From contig NZ_CP023449.1 of assembly GCF_002355275.1 (NCBI RefSeq), forward strand, positions 3,326,001-3,390,000: a stretch of DNA of 64,000 bases, written 5' to 3'. This document shows positions 24,484 through 33,524 of the stretch, piece by piece (position 1 is the first letter of the stretch; every line of letters starts with the position of its first letter). The notes under the pieces were generated by a model that was not told the DNA's origin, searched no databases, and saw nothing but the letters and a program-made list of their open reading frames with translations. A program made the translations under genes and the position numbers. Origin of the DNA: Rhizorhabdus dicambivorans. GTDB taxonomy: Bacteria > Pseudomonadota > Alphaproteobacteria > Sphingomonadales > Sphingomonadaceae.

Positions 24484-26267
24484 GCGCGGACCTCCGGCGG
24501 CAGATAAAGCCGTTCGCCCTCCATCTGCCGGCGCGCATCGGTGATGACGGCATCGGAGAAGGCCGGCAGGACCTGGGCGGTGATGCGGGCATGGACGCGG
24601 CCGAACTTGGCCGCCCAGTCGGTCGCGGGCAGGCTCAGCCGCTGCTCTTCGACGAAGGCGAGGAAGGCGAGGATCGCGGGGAGCTTGCGCACGGTGATGA
24701 CGGCGTTGGGGCAATCAAGGCAGCCCCAGAAGGGCTGCGCGCAGGGTGATCCGGCCTCGGCGAAGGGACTGTTGTGGAAGCCCGCGCAGGCTGCGAGCCA
24801 GACATCCTGTTCGCCGTCGAGCAACGGACCCACGGTATCGGGCGGCATCAGCGGCGCGGCCTGTTCGGGTGCTTCGCGCAACGTCTGCTCGGCGGTGGGC
24901 GGAAGCACGGTCGGCATCGCGGCGGCGACCGCCGCGCGGAAGGCGTCGGCGACGGCCGTCTCGTGCACGGGCCGGAGCGACGGCAGATCGGCATAGTGGC
25001 GCGCCGCCACCTCGCGCGAGTGGCCGACCGCGAAGCGGGTCATGTGCCCCTCGGTCTTGGTGTACCACAGCGCCTTGTGGGTCTTGCGGAGCCGCGAGAG
25101 CAGCAAGTGGAGCGGCTCGCCGTCGTCATCGACAATAGCGTGCTGAGCTACCCAGGCATCGATCCGTTCCGTCGGGTGGCGGATGCCTACCCGCAGGCCG
25201 CCAGCGTTGTGATAAACCCAAAGACGATCGTCGTTCAGATGCTTGCGGGCAATCGCCGTGACCTCAATCAGGCGACGAATCAGACCACCAGGCGTGCCCC
25301 CACCGCCATCTCGCACGCGCATGCTCTTGTGCTCGGCGCCGCAGGCGCGGCGCTTGAGATAGCGCAGCTCCACCGTGCCGGCATGGGGGTTGGTGAGACA
25401 ATCTGTGGTCAGCGTCTTCAGGCACTCGGGCTCGAGGCCGGTATCGAGCGTGAGCAGCACGAGCAGCGCCGGCAGATCGCGCGCAAGCGGGTGATGGCGG
25501 CCATGCAGATCATCGATGAGCGTGCTGATCGGCAATCCGCGCCGCATGCGCATGAAATAGAGGCTCTTCAGCGCCGGGTGGTCTGCAACGATAAAGCCCT
25601 GCCGCGCGATGATCGCTTCGACGTCGGCCCGCGCTCTGGCGATGACCGGGTCGCCCTCATCGGTGCGGTCGTCGGCACCGAGACGGCGGAACATCGCTTC
25701 GACGTCGGTCCTCGCGGCGTCGCGCAACGCGCGGGCGACGAAGGGGCTATAAGCATCGCGTGGGGTCGAGCGGCCCGCCGATGTGGCCAGCGTGTAGCGC
25801 AGCCGCTCATGCAGGTCGGGCGCGATCCGATCGGGCCGGTCTGCCTCGATCGCGCGCAATGTGTTGACGATCTTGCCGACCGATATGTGCCGGTGGATCG
25901 CGCCCATCCCGCGCTGTTCGAGCGCGGAGGCGAACCCATCGATATGGACTGCACGCAGGTCGTTGACGCCGGTCACCCCCGGCGCACCATCACCAAGCCA
26001 GGCGAAGAAGTGACGATAGACCTGCACATACTGCTTGATGACGCTGGCCGCACCAATCGGTCCCCCGAGCGCAGCCGATCGACGCAGCGCGCCGGCGAAG
26101 GCGATAGCGAGCGGACGGGGATCGAGTGCGGCCATATCGACCAGGACCGTTCCGCCATGCCGCGCCTCGATGGTGAACTTGAGGCCGAGCACCGGATCGG
26201 GCTTCTGTGGCTCCGGCGTGATCGGCGCGAAGGCGACAGGCCGGCCCTTGCGGGGATGGCCGCTCAT
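24480..26267 (-). CDS. Tyrosine recombinase-like protein, second of the trio
   Basis: The 595-residue protein has the C-terminal recombinase pattern SRLRKTHKALWY, FAVGHSREVAARHYAD with the likely catalytic Tyr, and a four-cysteine segment between CAGFHNSPF and CLDCPNA. The position of the first catalytic Arg reads TLDTGLEPECLKTL, so the usual Arg after TGL appears to be replaced. It may be a regulatory or partly active partner. The ATG at 26267 overlaps the stop of the first recombinase (ATGA). Confidence 0.8.
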   Translation of the reverse strand: MSGHPRKGRPVAFAPITPEPQKPDPVLGLKFTIEARHGGTVLVDMAALDPRPLAIAFAGALRRSAALGGPIGAASVIKQYVQVYRHFFAWLGDGAPGVTGVNDLRAVHIDGFASALEQRGMGAIHRHISVGKIVNTLRAIEADRPDRIAPDLHERLRYTLATSAGRSTPRDAYSPFVARALRDAARTDVEAMFRRLGADDRTDEGDPVIARARADVEAIIARQGFIVADHPALKSLYFMRMRRGLPISTLIDDLHGRHHPLARDLPALLVLLTLDTGLEPECLKTLTTDCLTNPHAGTVELRYLKRRACGAEHKSMRVRDGGGGTPGGLIRRLIEVTAIARKHLNDDRLWVYHNAGGLRVGIRHPTERIDAWVAQHAIVDDDGEPLHLLLSRLRKTHKALWYTKTEGHMTRFAVGHSREVAARHYADLPSLRPVHETAVADAFRAAVAAAMPTVLPPTAEQTLREAPEQAAPLMPPDTVGPLLDGEQDVWLAACAGFHNSPFAEAGSPCAQPFWGCLDCPNAVITVRKLPAILAFLAFVEEQRLSLPATDWAAKFGRVHARITAQVLPAFSDAVITDARRQMEGERLYLPPEVRA

Positions 26268-27613
26268 GCGCCCTGCGGTCCCGGCAGCAGCGCAAGCAGC
26301 TCCTCGACGGCCGCGTCCACCGTATCGGCGCGCGTCGCGATATGGTCGAGGTAGATATAGGTGGTGGTGAGGCTGGCGTGGCCAAGCAGGCGTTGCACCT
26401 GCTGCAGCGGGTCGCCGAGGATCAGCCGATAGCTCTCCAGCGGTCCGACCGGCAATGCCGCTTCGCGCAACCGCTGCTGGATCAGCAAGGCGAGCATATG
26501 GACTGCGAATGTGTGGCGAAGCTGGTGCGGGTTGATCGACAGCGGGAAGCCGTTCTCCGCGCACCGGTTGCAGGCGCGGGTGAAGATCACCTCCCACGAG
26601 TTGGGCCGAACAGGCTGCCCTACCTCGGTCAGCCACAGCGCCGCCGGCTCGCGGGGCGATCCATCCTCGTCGTACAGGATCAGGCGGCATCGTTCCTCCG
26701 GGGTGCAGATATCGCGCATGCGGTCGAGACCGGCGCGGGTGACAGGGATCGATCGTTCGAGCTTGGTCGCGCCGTCTCGCGCGGCGAACTTGGCCACGCC
26801 CGCTGCGCGCTCGACGGCGACGTAAGCGGCAATCTGACGAAGCAGCCGACGCGGGAGCAGGACGCTGCGTCCCCGGTCGCCCTTGGTCAGCGGTGGCGGG
26901 AGAGGCAGCCAAAGTTGTTGGGCATCGCCGTCCTCGCGGTCGATCGCCGCGAGCTCGGCGGCGAGCAGGCCCGACGCCTCTTCGAGGCGCAGGCCGGTGG
27001 TGACGAGAAGATCGGCAAACAGCGCGTTGCGCAGCCCGTTCCGGTCGCGCGCGCCGGGGCGCTCGGTGCCGTCAGGGGTAAGGCCGCGCAGGCCGACCTC
27101 GCGGAAAATACGGTAGTCGTCCATCGTGACGAACCGCACATCTGATCGCCTGGCAACACGTTCATAGGCGTCATTGCGCGCCGCGATCATGCCGCGACGG
27201 CCACCATGCGCCGGTCGCCACACGGCGCGGCGGCTGAACGGCGCGTCGGTGATCAGCCCGTGCTGCTCACCCCATCGGTAAAGGCGATCGAGACTGGCGA
27301 CGGCGCGGTTCCAGCTTGCGGCCGTTATCCGGTGATCGGCCTCGTCGCGGCGTCGCTCACGATGATAGGCGTCGACATCGTCGCGGGTCGCAGCCCACAC
27401 GGTCTTGCCGCAGGCATCGAGAAAGCGAAGCCAGACAACGACATCATAGGCATAGGCGCGAAGCGAGTGCCGCGAGCGGACGCCCGACAACGGCAGGTCG
27501 AGAAAGAAGCGATCCAGATCGGGATCATAGAGCGCGTCGCCGCGCAGGATCAGCGGCACATGCGCATCGAGGCCCCTGGCCTCGCGGCGCTCGCAAACAG
27601 TAATGATCGACAC
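26264..27613 (-). CDS. Tyrosine recombinase, first of the trio
   Basis: The 449-residue protein has an N-terminal SAM-like DNA-binding domain and a full catalytic set: VTTGLRLEEASG, NPHQLRHTFAVHML, LLGHASLTTTYIYLDH with the nucleophilic Tyr. It is the most typical recombinase of the three and the first gene of the block. The 3' end overlaps the second gene by four bases, so the three are probably made and used together for excision or integration of this sub-element. Confidence 0.88.
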   Translation of the reverse strand: MSIITVCERREARGLDAHVPLILRGDALYDPDLDRFFLDLPLSGVRSRHSLRAYAYDVVVWLRFLDACGKTVWAATRDDVDAYHRERRRDEADHRITAASWNRAVASLDRLYRWGEQHGLITDAPFSRRAVWRPAHGGRRGMIAARNDAYERVARRSDVRFVTMDDYRIFREVGLRGLTPDGTERPGARDRNGLRNALFADLLVTTGLRLEEASGLLAAELAAIDREDGDAQQLWLPLPPPLTKGDRGRSVLLPRRLLRQIAAYVAVERAAGVAKFAARDGATKLERSIPVTRAGLDRMRDICTPEERCRLILYDEDGSPREPAALWLTEVGQPVRPNSWEVIFTRACNRCAENGFPLSINPHQLRHTFAVHMLALLIQQRLREAALPVGPLESYRLILGDPLQQVQRLLGHASLTTTYIYLDHIATRADTVDAAVEELLALLPGPQGA

Positions 27614-27676
27614 CGGCGCGAAGCCCTCCCCCCGGCCCCCCCACCGGGAAGCTGACCTTCACACCGTTGCGCACTA

Positions 27677-27740
27677 TGACCCGGCAGCAATCAGGCTGGC
27701 CTCCGCCAGCTCTTGGGTCAGCGCTACGGCCAGCCTGATT
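27677..27740. repeat. Nested inverted repeats upstream of the recombinase trio
   Basis: AATCAGGCTGGCC (27689-27701) and its exact inverse GGCCAGCCTGATT (27728-27740) are separated by 26 bases. TGACCC (27677-27682) and GGGTCA (27715-27720) form a second dyad. They lie between the first recombinase and the point where ardC is cut, where a recombination site or a recombinase-controlled promoter would be expected. Confidence 0.5.
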
Positions 27741-27770
27741 ACTGCCTACCGTGGGCGTCCATCGCCGACC

Positions 27771-28568
27771 TTACTGCAAAGTTGCGAGCGGCGCAGACTG
27801 TCCAGATAAGGCGACCAGTTCCTCGCGGGCATAGTCCTTGCTGCCGAAGCCGTTGGTCAGGTCACGCGCCAGCCGTGCGGGGTGCCCGGTGGCATGGGTC
27901 AGTTCGTGCAGGCAGGTCCGGTAATAGTTGATCTGCTCGTAGAAGGCGGGCTGCGGCGGCACCTGCACGAAATCCTCGCTCCGGACATAGAAGGCGCGGT
28001 CGCCGCCGATGCGGAAATCGACCCCCGATGCGGCAATCACCTCCTCGGCGACGGGCACGATCTCGCGCTCGGGCAGCGGCGCGGGATCGGACGCCAGCCC
28101 GGCGCGAAGCCCTTCGCACTGCGCGACATTGAAGACGGTGAACCGCTTGAGGAACGGCACCGCCTTGGGGTCGCCCCCCTCGCGCGCGGCGCGTTCCTTC
28201 TCGGCCTCGGGGGTGAAGCGGTCGGCATAGACGACGGTCACGCCATGCTCGCCCTTGCGCACGCATCCGCCCGCGTCCTGCGCCTGCCGGAAGGTCAGCC
28301 ACGATTGCGAAGACCAGCCATGCTCGATCACCGCGCCCCACAGGATCAGCACGTTGACGCCCGAATAGCTGCGCGCGGTGAGCGCATTTCTCGGCAGGCC
28401 GGGGCCGGTCCCGCCCGTCCGTCCCCAAGGCTGGACCCAAGGGAAACGCCCGGCTTCGAGTTCGGAAACGATCCGCGCCGTCACCTCGTCATAGAGGCTG
28501 GCGCGACCCTCGTCGCGGTTCGGTTCGGCACCCTCGCAGCGGGCACGGCGGCTGGTGGTCTTGCGCAT
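27771..28568 (-). pseudogene. ardC: ArdC antirestriction protein, 3'-truncated copy
   Basis: The frame has the ArdC N-terminal domain and the metallopeptidase motif CLHELTHATGHPARL, then stops making sense after DYAREELVA. The last 12 residues (LSGQSAPLATLQ) are unrelated. The complete copy at 21288 continues for some 65 residues past this point. The break at about 27809 faces the recombinase block, so its insertion or a later deletion removed the 3' end. A GGAGG precedes the ATG at 28568. Confidence 0.8.
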
Positions 28569-28599
28569 CGCTGTCCTCCATCGCCACCCGAAAAGCAGC

Positions 28600-28800
28600 A
28601 AGCCTCCCCGGAAGGCGGGGGTGGGCGGCGAGACGCGACCAAGAGGCCCGGCTTCGAGCGGGCGAAGACACCGTCAGGGCGGAACGGATGTGGAGCACCC
28701 CGAAGGGGTTGGCTTCGGCCGCGACGGGCCTAGCCGGGAGCGCCGCCCGCACCCGCCGTACCGGGAGAGGCACAGACAACGCCGCCGCGCGCAGGCGCGG
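28600..28800 (-). ncRNA. GC-rich structured element, copy 2 of 3
   Basis: It matches copy 1 in blocks such as GGCGGGGGTGGGCGGCGAGA, AGAGGCCCG, GGAGCA and CGGGCCTAG..GGGAGCGCCG. The hairpin at the shared position here is ACCCC-GAA-GGGGT, different in sequence from copy 1 but still paired. It ends about 32 bases before the ardC start codon and would be a 5' leader on the minus strand. Confidence 0.5.
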
Positions 28801-28866
28801 CGTCATCAGCCACGCCAGCGATCGTCACCGCATGGCGTGCGCCGTTGTGGCGCGAAGAAGAAAGGA

Positions 28867-29448
28867 GTGTTCTATCGAACGAAGCTTATTGGCGTAGCTT
28901 CTGTCTGACCGACTTACCGGTGCTGGTGATGAGCCGGCTGAAATCCCGAAAGGGAAACGGGACCATAGCATGTCGGTGAAGGGATCGAAATCGAGCTCCG
29001 CAGCCTGATGGCTGACCCGCAGACAAGGTGCGCATGGTGAAGACTGGATTGTCTGAATCCCAGTTCTCTGCGGTTAATAGGTAAGCGGTGGCGAATGCGG
29101 ATGACACGCCATTCCCGTGTGCAGTGTGAAGCCCGTCCTTGTGGATCACTGCCAATGCACACGGCGCAGCCCCGGTAAGGGGATCACGAGAACGAACGGG
29201 GCACCTAAACGCATCGCAACTCCTCGCTCGCGCAACTGCGGGATCGCCTAAACAGGACGGCTTGCCCGGACCTGCACGGCGACGGAGCCGTCATAGTACT
29301 CAAACGCCCGGCGTAACGGCCGGGACAGCCGCCACGAAGCGGACGGAGCATCGGCATAAGGGGCGAGTGATCGTGCCGAAACCCGGCGCATCCGGGGGAA
29401 GGACGGCAGTTCTGTAAAACTCGACAACTCGATGGAAAGGAACTGCTG
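28867..29448 (+). ncRNA. Group II intron ribozyme, 5' domains
   Basis: The stretch upstream of the reverse transcriptase has features of bacterial group II intron RNA, including a GTGTTC-type start, GGTAAGCGGTGGCGAATGC, GATCGCCTAAACA and GTACTCAAACGCCCGGCGTAA, which sit in the same order as comparable pieces of known introns. Domains I to III should lie here. The exact 5' end is uncertain. Domains V and VI are missing because the 3' part was removed at the IS21 joint, so it cannot splice. Confidence 0.65.
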
Positions 29449-30561
29449 ATGCAGACCGCTACTATCCTGAGACGGATCGAGACGCTTCCGGCCCTGTCGC
29501 GGGTGGGCAAGCGGATCAATGGTCTTCACCGCCTCATGAGGCCTCGTTACCTTTATGAGCGGGCCTATGTCAGGGTGTCCCGGAACCGGGGCGCAATGAC
29601 ACCGGGCATCGATGGCGCGACGTTCGACGGCATGACGCTGGAGAAACTCGACCGTCTCGCCCGGAGTGTGGCCGAAGGCCGTTACCGCCCTCGCCCTGTG
29701 CGGCGGGTCTATATCCCCAAGGGCAATGGTAAGTTACGCCCATTGGGCATCCCGACAGCGGATGACCGCATCGTCCAGGAGGTGGTCCGGACGATCCTCT
29801 CGGCAATCTATGAGCCTGTGTTCTCGAAACACAGCCACGGGTTCCGGGCGGGTCGGTCGTGCCACACGGCTCTCGAAGAGATCCGGCACACCTGGACGGG
29901 CGTCAAATGGCTGATCGAAGTGGATGTCCGCGGGTTCTTCGACAACATCGACCATGAAATCCTGCTGATGCTGCTCTCGCGCCGGATCGACGATCCTTTG
30001 TTCGTCGGCCTGATCGAGGCGATGCTGAAGGCGGGGTGCATGGAAGACTGGAAGGTCGAGCGGACCTATAGCGGAACGCCGCAGGGCGGCGTCGTCTCGC
30101 CGCTGCTCGCCAACATCTATCTGCATGAGCTTGATCTGTTCATGGAGGAAATGCGGGCGGACTTTGATCAGGGAGCGCGCAGGCGGTCTAATCCCGCCTA
30201 TCTCTCGCACTCCAACCGGATCGCCGAACTTCGCAAGAAGATCGATGCTCTTCGTGCCGATGGTGCGGAGAATGCCGAGGCCCGTGCTCTTCAGGCGCGG
30301 ATCAAGGCCATCAAGAAGGAACGGCTGACAGTGTCGTCGGTCGATCCGATGGACCCCGGCTTCCGCCGCCTTCGCTATTGCCGATATGCCGACGACTTCC
30401 TTGTCGGTGTGATCGGCAGCAAGGCGGATGCTGTGCAGATCATGGCCGATATACAGCACTTCCTCGCTGATCGGCTGCGTCTGGCGGTGTCACCGGAGAA
30501 GACGGGTGTTCGCGATGCATCGAAGGGATCGCCGTTCCTCGGCTTCCATGTCTGCGCCTGA
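29449..30561 (+). pseudogene. ltrA: Group II intron reverse transcriptase/maturase, truncated
   Basis: The 370-residue frame has the reverse-transcriptase blocks RPLGIPTADDRIVQE, GFRAGRSCHTALEEIRHTW, GTPQGGVVSPLLANIYL and the catalytic RYADDFLVGV. It stops at FLGFHVCA where the maturase domain should begin. The stop codon TGA is made by the first bases of the IS21 element. AAGGA precedes the ATG at good spacing. The enzyme lacks its X domain and the intron lacks its 3' RNA domains, so it should be inactive. Confidence 0.88.
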
Positions 30562-30658
30562 GAACACCGGGAATAAAAGGGGCCACGGATCGGCCAGTCT
30601 CACCGGATTAAAAAGGGGCCAGTCCTGCTAGACCTCCGTTTTTGGGCGGAGGTGGAGG

Positions 30659-32179
30659 ATGAAGAGAGTGGAGCTTTATCAGAAGGTCCGCCGCGCCGTG
30701 CTGATTGACGGGATGAGCCGTCGCGCTGCCGCCCGGTATTTTGGGATCAATCGCAAGACCGTCGACAAGATGCTGTGCTTTCCAGAGCCAGCAGCGCACG
30801 GCCGGAGCGGGCAAACCTACAGCCGCAAGCTGTCCGGATTTACCGACATCATTGACCAAATCCTGGTGGATGACCGCAAGGTTCACATCAAACAGCGACA
30901 CACTGCCGCGCGTATTTTCGAGCGTCTGCGCGATGAACATGGCTTCACCGGCGGCATCACCATTGTTCGCGACTATGTGGCGGGCGCCAAGTTGCGCAGC
31001 CGCGAGGTGTTCATACCATTGAGCCACAAGCCGGGGCATGCGCAGGTGGATTTTGGTGAGGCGGACGGGATCATCGACGGCAAGTTGGTGCGGTTCCACT
31101 ATTTCTGCATGGACCTGCCGCACAGCGATGCGCCGTTCGTTAAAGCCTATCCTGCCGAGGTGGCTGAGGCATTTTGCGAAGGGCACGTGGCGGCCTTTGC
31201 CTTCTTCGGCGGCATCCCGCAGTCGATCCTGTATGACAACACCAAGCTGGCAGTGGCGCAGATCCTGGGCGACGGGAAGCGCGAGCGCAGCCGGATGTTC
31301 TCGACCCTCCAGAGCCATTACCTGTTCGAAGACAAATTCGGGCGCCCCGGCAAGGGTAACGACAAGGGCAAGGTCGAGGGGCTGGTCGGTTATTCCCGGC
31401 GCCACTTCATGGTGCCGAGGCCAGAGGCGCCCAGCTTTGATGCGCTGAACGCGCGCTTTGTCGAACAATGCATGGAGCGACGACAGGCCATCTTGCGCGG
31501 GCATGAGCGCAGCATCGGTGACAGGCTGGTGGCTGATCTGGCGGCCTTTATGCCGCTACCGGCGGTGCCGTTCGATCCCTGCCATATGGTGACGGGGCGG
31601 GCCTCGTCGATGTCGCTGGTGCGCTATCGTACCAATGATTATTCGGTGCCGACGGCCTATGCCCACCAGGAGGTCGTAATCAAAGGCTATGTCGATCGGG
31701 TTGCGATCATCTGTGGCGGGGAGCTGATCGCAGTGCATCCGCGCAGCTATGAGCGGGAGGACTTCATTGCCAACCCGCTGCACTATCTGGCGCTGTTAGA
31801 ACAGAAACCCCGCGCGCTTGATCAGGCAGCGCCGCTCGATGGCTGGGTGCTGGCTGAACCGATGCATCGCATCCGACGACTGATGGAGGCGCGCAGCGGC
31901 AAAGAGGGACGGCGCGAGTTCATCCAGGTGCTGCGGCTATGCGAACGCTTCGAGCAGTCCCTGGTGGAATGGGCAGTGGCCCGCGCGCTGGAGATGGGGG
32001 CAATCAGCTTCGATGCGATCAAGATGATCGCGCTGGCCCGCCTCGAACAGCGTGTGCCGCGCCTCGATCTGCAATTTTACCCGCATTTGCCGCGCGCGAA
32101 TGTCGGGCGTACCGATCCGCGCACCTACATGGGCCTGCTCTCGCAGGCAGGCACTCCAGCGACGGGAGTGGCAGCATGA
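30659..32179 (+). CDS. istA: IS21-family transposase IstA
   Basis: The 506-residue protein has an N-terminal helix-turn-helix (MSRRAAARYFGINRKTVDKM) and an RNase-H-like DDE core with HAQVDFGEAD, ILYDNTKLAV and KGKVEGLVGYSRR supplying the acidic residues. IstA carries out strand transfer and needs the IstB ATPase. A GGAGG lies six bases before the ATG. The stop overlaps the istB start. Confidence 0.96.
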   Translation: MKRVELYQKVRRAVLIDGMSRRAAARYFGINRKTVDKMLCFPEPAAHGRSGQTYSRKLSGFTDIIDQILVDDRKVHIKQRHTAARIFERLRDEHGFTGGITIVRDYVAGAKLRSREVFIPLSHKPGHAQVDFGEADGIIDGKLVRFHYFCMDLPHSDAPFVKAYPAEVAEAFCEGHVAAFAFFGGIPQSILYDNTKLAVAQILGDGKRERSRMFSTLQSHYLFEDKFGRPGKGNDKGKVEGLVGYSRRHFMVPRPEAPSFDALNARFVEQCMERRQAILRGHERSIGDRLVADLAAFMPLPAVPFDPCHMVTGRASSMSLVRYRTNDYSVPTAYAHQEVVIKGYVDRVAIICGGELIAVHPRSYEREDFIANPLHYLALLEQKPRALDQAAPLDGWVLAEPMHRIRRLMEARSGKEGRREFIQVLRLCERFEQSLVEWAVARALEMGAISFDAIKMIALARLEQRVPRLDLQFYPHLPRANVGRTDPRTYMGLLSQAGTPATGVAA

Positions 32180-32991
32180 GTGATCCCATGATGCCGCTGC
32201 CAGCCATCGAGGCCGAACCCACCAGCGTGCCGCCCGCTGTACTACTGGCCAACCATCTCAAAGCGCTCAAGCTGCCCACCTTTGTGCGCGAGTATGAGAA
32301 GGTCGCCTTCGAGGCCGCGCAGGATCGGGCCGATTACCCCCGCTATCTGCTGCGCCTGTGCGAACTTGAACGGATTGATCGCGAGCGCCGGATGGTGGAG
32401 CGCCGTATCCGCATGGCTCGCTTCCCGCACACCAAGAGCTTTGACACCTTCGACTTTGCAGCCCAGCCATCACTGAACAAGGCCTTGGTTCTGGAACTGG
32501 CGCGCGGTGAATGGATCGAGCGGCGGCGTAATGTCATTGCGCTGGGCCCCAGCGGCACCGGTAAGACCCACACCGCCCTCGCGCTAGGACTGGCTGCGTG
32601 CCAGAAAGGGCACAGCGTGGCCTTCACAACGGCCGCGGCGTTGGTCCATGACCTGATGGAGGCTCGCGACGAGCGTCGCTTGCGCAGCCTGCAAAAGCAT
32701 CTGGCATCTGTAAAGCTGCTGATCCTCGACGAGTTGGGATATGTACCATTCACCGCCGTGGGCGGCGAGTTGCTGTTCGAGGTACTCAGCCAGCGCTATG
32801 AACGCGGCAGCACGCTGATCACCAGCAATCTGCCCTTCGATGAATGGACATCGGTGTTCGGCTCCGAACGCCTGACCGGCGCCCTGCTCGACCGGCTGAC
32901 ACACCACGTCCACATTCTCGAGATGAATGGTGACAGCTTCCGTCTCGCCAGCAGCCGCAAGCGCCAGAAGGACAAGGGGGAGGATAAATGA
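32176..32991 (+). CDS. istB: IS21-family ATPase IstB
   Basis: The 271-residue AAA+ protein has Walker A LGPSGTGKTH, Walker B LLILDELGYVPF and the sensor region STLITSNLPFDEW, as in IstB/DnaC-like helper ATPases, which select the target for IstA. The ATG at 32176 overlaps the istA stop (ATGA). The longer frame upstream lies inside istA and was rejected. Confidence 0.96.
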   Translation: MSDPMMPLPAIEAEPTSVPPAVLLANHLKALKLPTFVREYEKVAFEAAQDRADYPRYLLRLCELERIDRERRMVERRIRMARFPHTKSFDTFDFAAQPSLNKALVLELARGEWIERRRNVIALGPSGTGKTHTALALGLAACQKGHSVAFTTAAALVHDLMEARDERRLRSLQKHLASVKLLILDELGYVPFTAVGGELLFEVLSQRYERGSTLITSNLPFDEWTSVFGSERLTGALLDRLTHHVHILEMNGDSFRLASSRKRQKDKGEDK

Positions 32992-33007
32992 CCTAAGAAC
33001 GGGCGGC

Positions 33008-33064
33008 CATCGGCAGCGGGAAATCGGCTTCCGCTCCGCTCCAGCCGCTTCCCCGCTGCCGATG
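33008..33064 (+). terminator. Hairpin downstream of istB
   Basis: CATCGGCAGCGGGAA (33008-33022) pairs with TTCCCCGCTGCCGATG (33049-33064), with one unpaired base and a 26-base loop. It lies 17 bases after the istB stop codon inside the element. Confidence 0.5.
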
Positions 33065-33137
33065 CTGCCCAGCCTCAACCTTGGGGCTTTTTGTTCAAAC
33101 CAACTGGCCCCATTTTAAACCGGTGCCTGGCCCGTTT

Positions 33138-33521
33138 TTATCCCGGCGTTGACACGTGAAGCGTTGCACGCGCCCACGTGATAAATTCGAGGCATGTCTG
33201 GCGGACACGCAGCGCCGAACTTCGGTATCCCTCCGCAGCTTCGTTCAATCTTACCGCCGGCCACTCGGCCTGGTGAAGCGCTGTCGCTGATCGCATCCGC
33301 GAGAATTTTTGGCGATATGCATCGGCCTGTTTTGAACCGAGCGCGGAGAAGAAGGGATCGCAGAGATCGGCGATCGCCGCCATTTGCTCGGCATGCCTGC
33401 GCCGCAACACGACAAGCTCACGTCGCCGAGCATCATCCGTGCGCGCGGCGATATCGGCAAATTCGCCTTGAAACTCCTCCAGCGTCTTGAGCGCTCGCAG
33501 TATCTCTCCGCCAGCGCTCAC
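33138..33521 (-). pseudogene. Unknown gene downstream of glcB, truncated by IS21
   Basis: A helical, charged protein of about 120 residues is encoded from the ATG at 33521, four bases after glcB ends. I do not recognise its family. Its last five residues (VSTPG) and stop codon come from the IS21 right end, so its natural C-terminus is lost. It was probably the last gene of the glcB run. Confidence 0.6.
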
Positions 33522-33524
33522 TCT

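Larger units (their letters stand above)
1..30558. mobile_element. Part of an integrative and conjugative element with defence and arsenic cargo
   Basis: The segment combines type IV secretion genes (traG, trbB, trbC, trbD, trbE), two ArdC antirestriction genes, a relaxase remnant, a recombinase trio, an arsenic operon and a dnd block. Such combinations are typical of sphingomonad integrative and conjugative elements. The left end lies outside the window. The right end at 30558 is where an IS21 element begins, so it is a rearrangement joint and not a natural attachment site. No attachment site or tRNA was seen. Confidence 0.7.
30559..33154 (+). mobile_element. IS21-family insertion sequence
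   Basis: The left end starts TGAGAACACCGGGAATAAAA and the right end, read inward, TGTCAACGCCGGGATAAAAA, so the ends form an imperfect inverted repeat with TG/CA termini. Each end also carries a second internal AAAA-GGGGCCA repeat, as usual for IS21. Inside are istA and istB. The flanking bases (GCGCC on the left, CGTGA on the right) show no target duplication. Confidence 0.9.

Noticed and set aside
29449-30561. Retron or diversity-generating reverse transcriptase
   Set aside because: The upstream RNA has group II intron features and the protein blocks are of the maturase type.
30559-33154. IS21 as part of a composite transposon carrying the catabolic genes
   Set aside because: Only one IS21 copy is in the window; a second copy would be needed.
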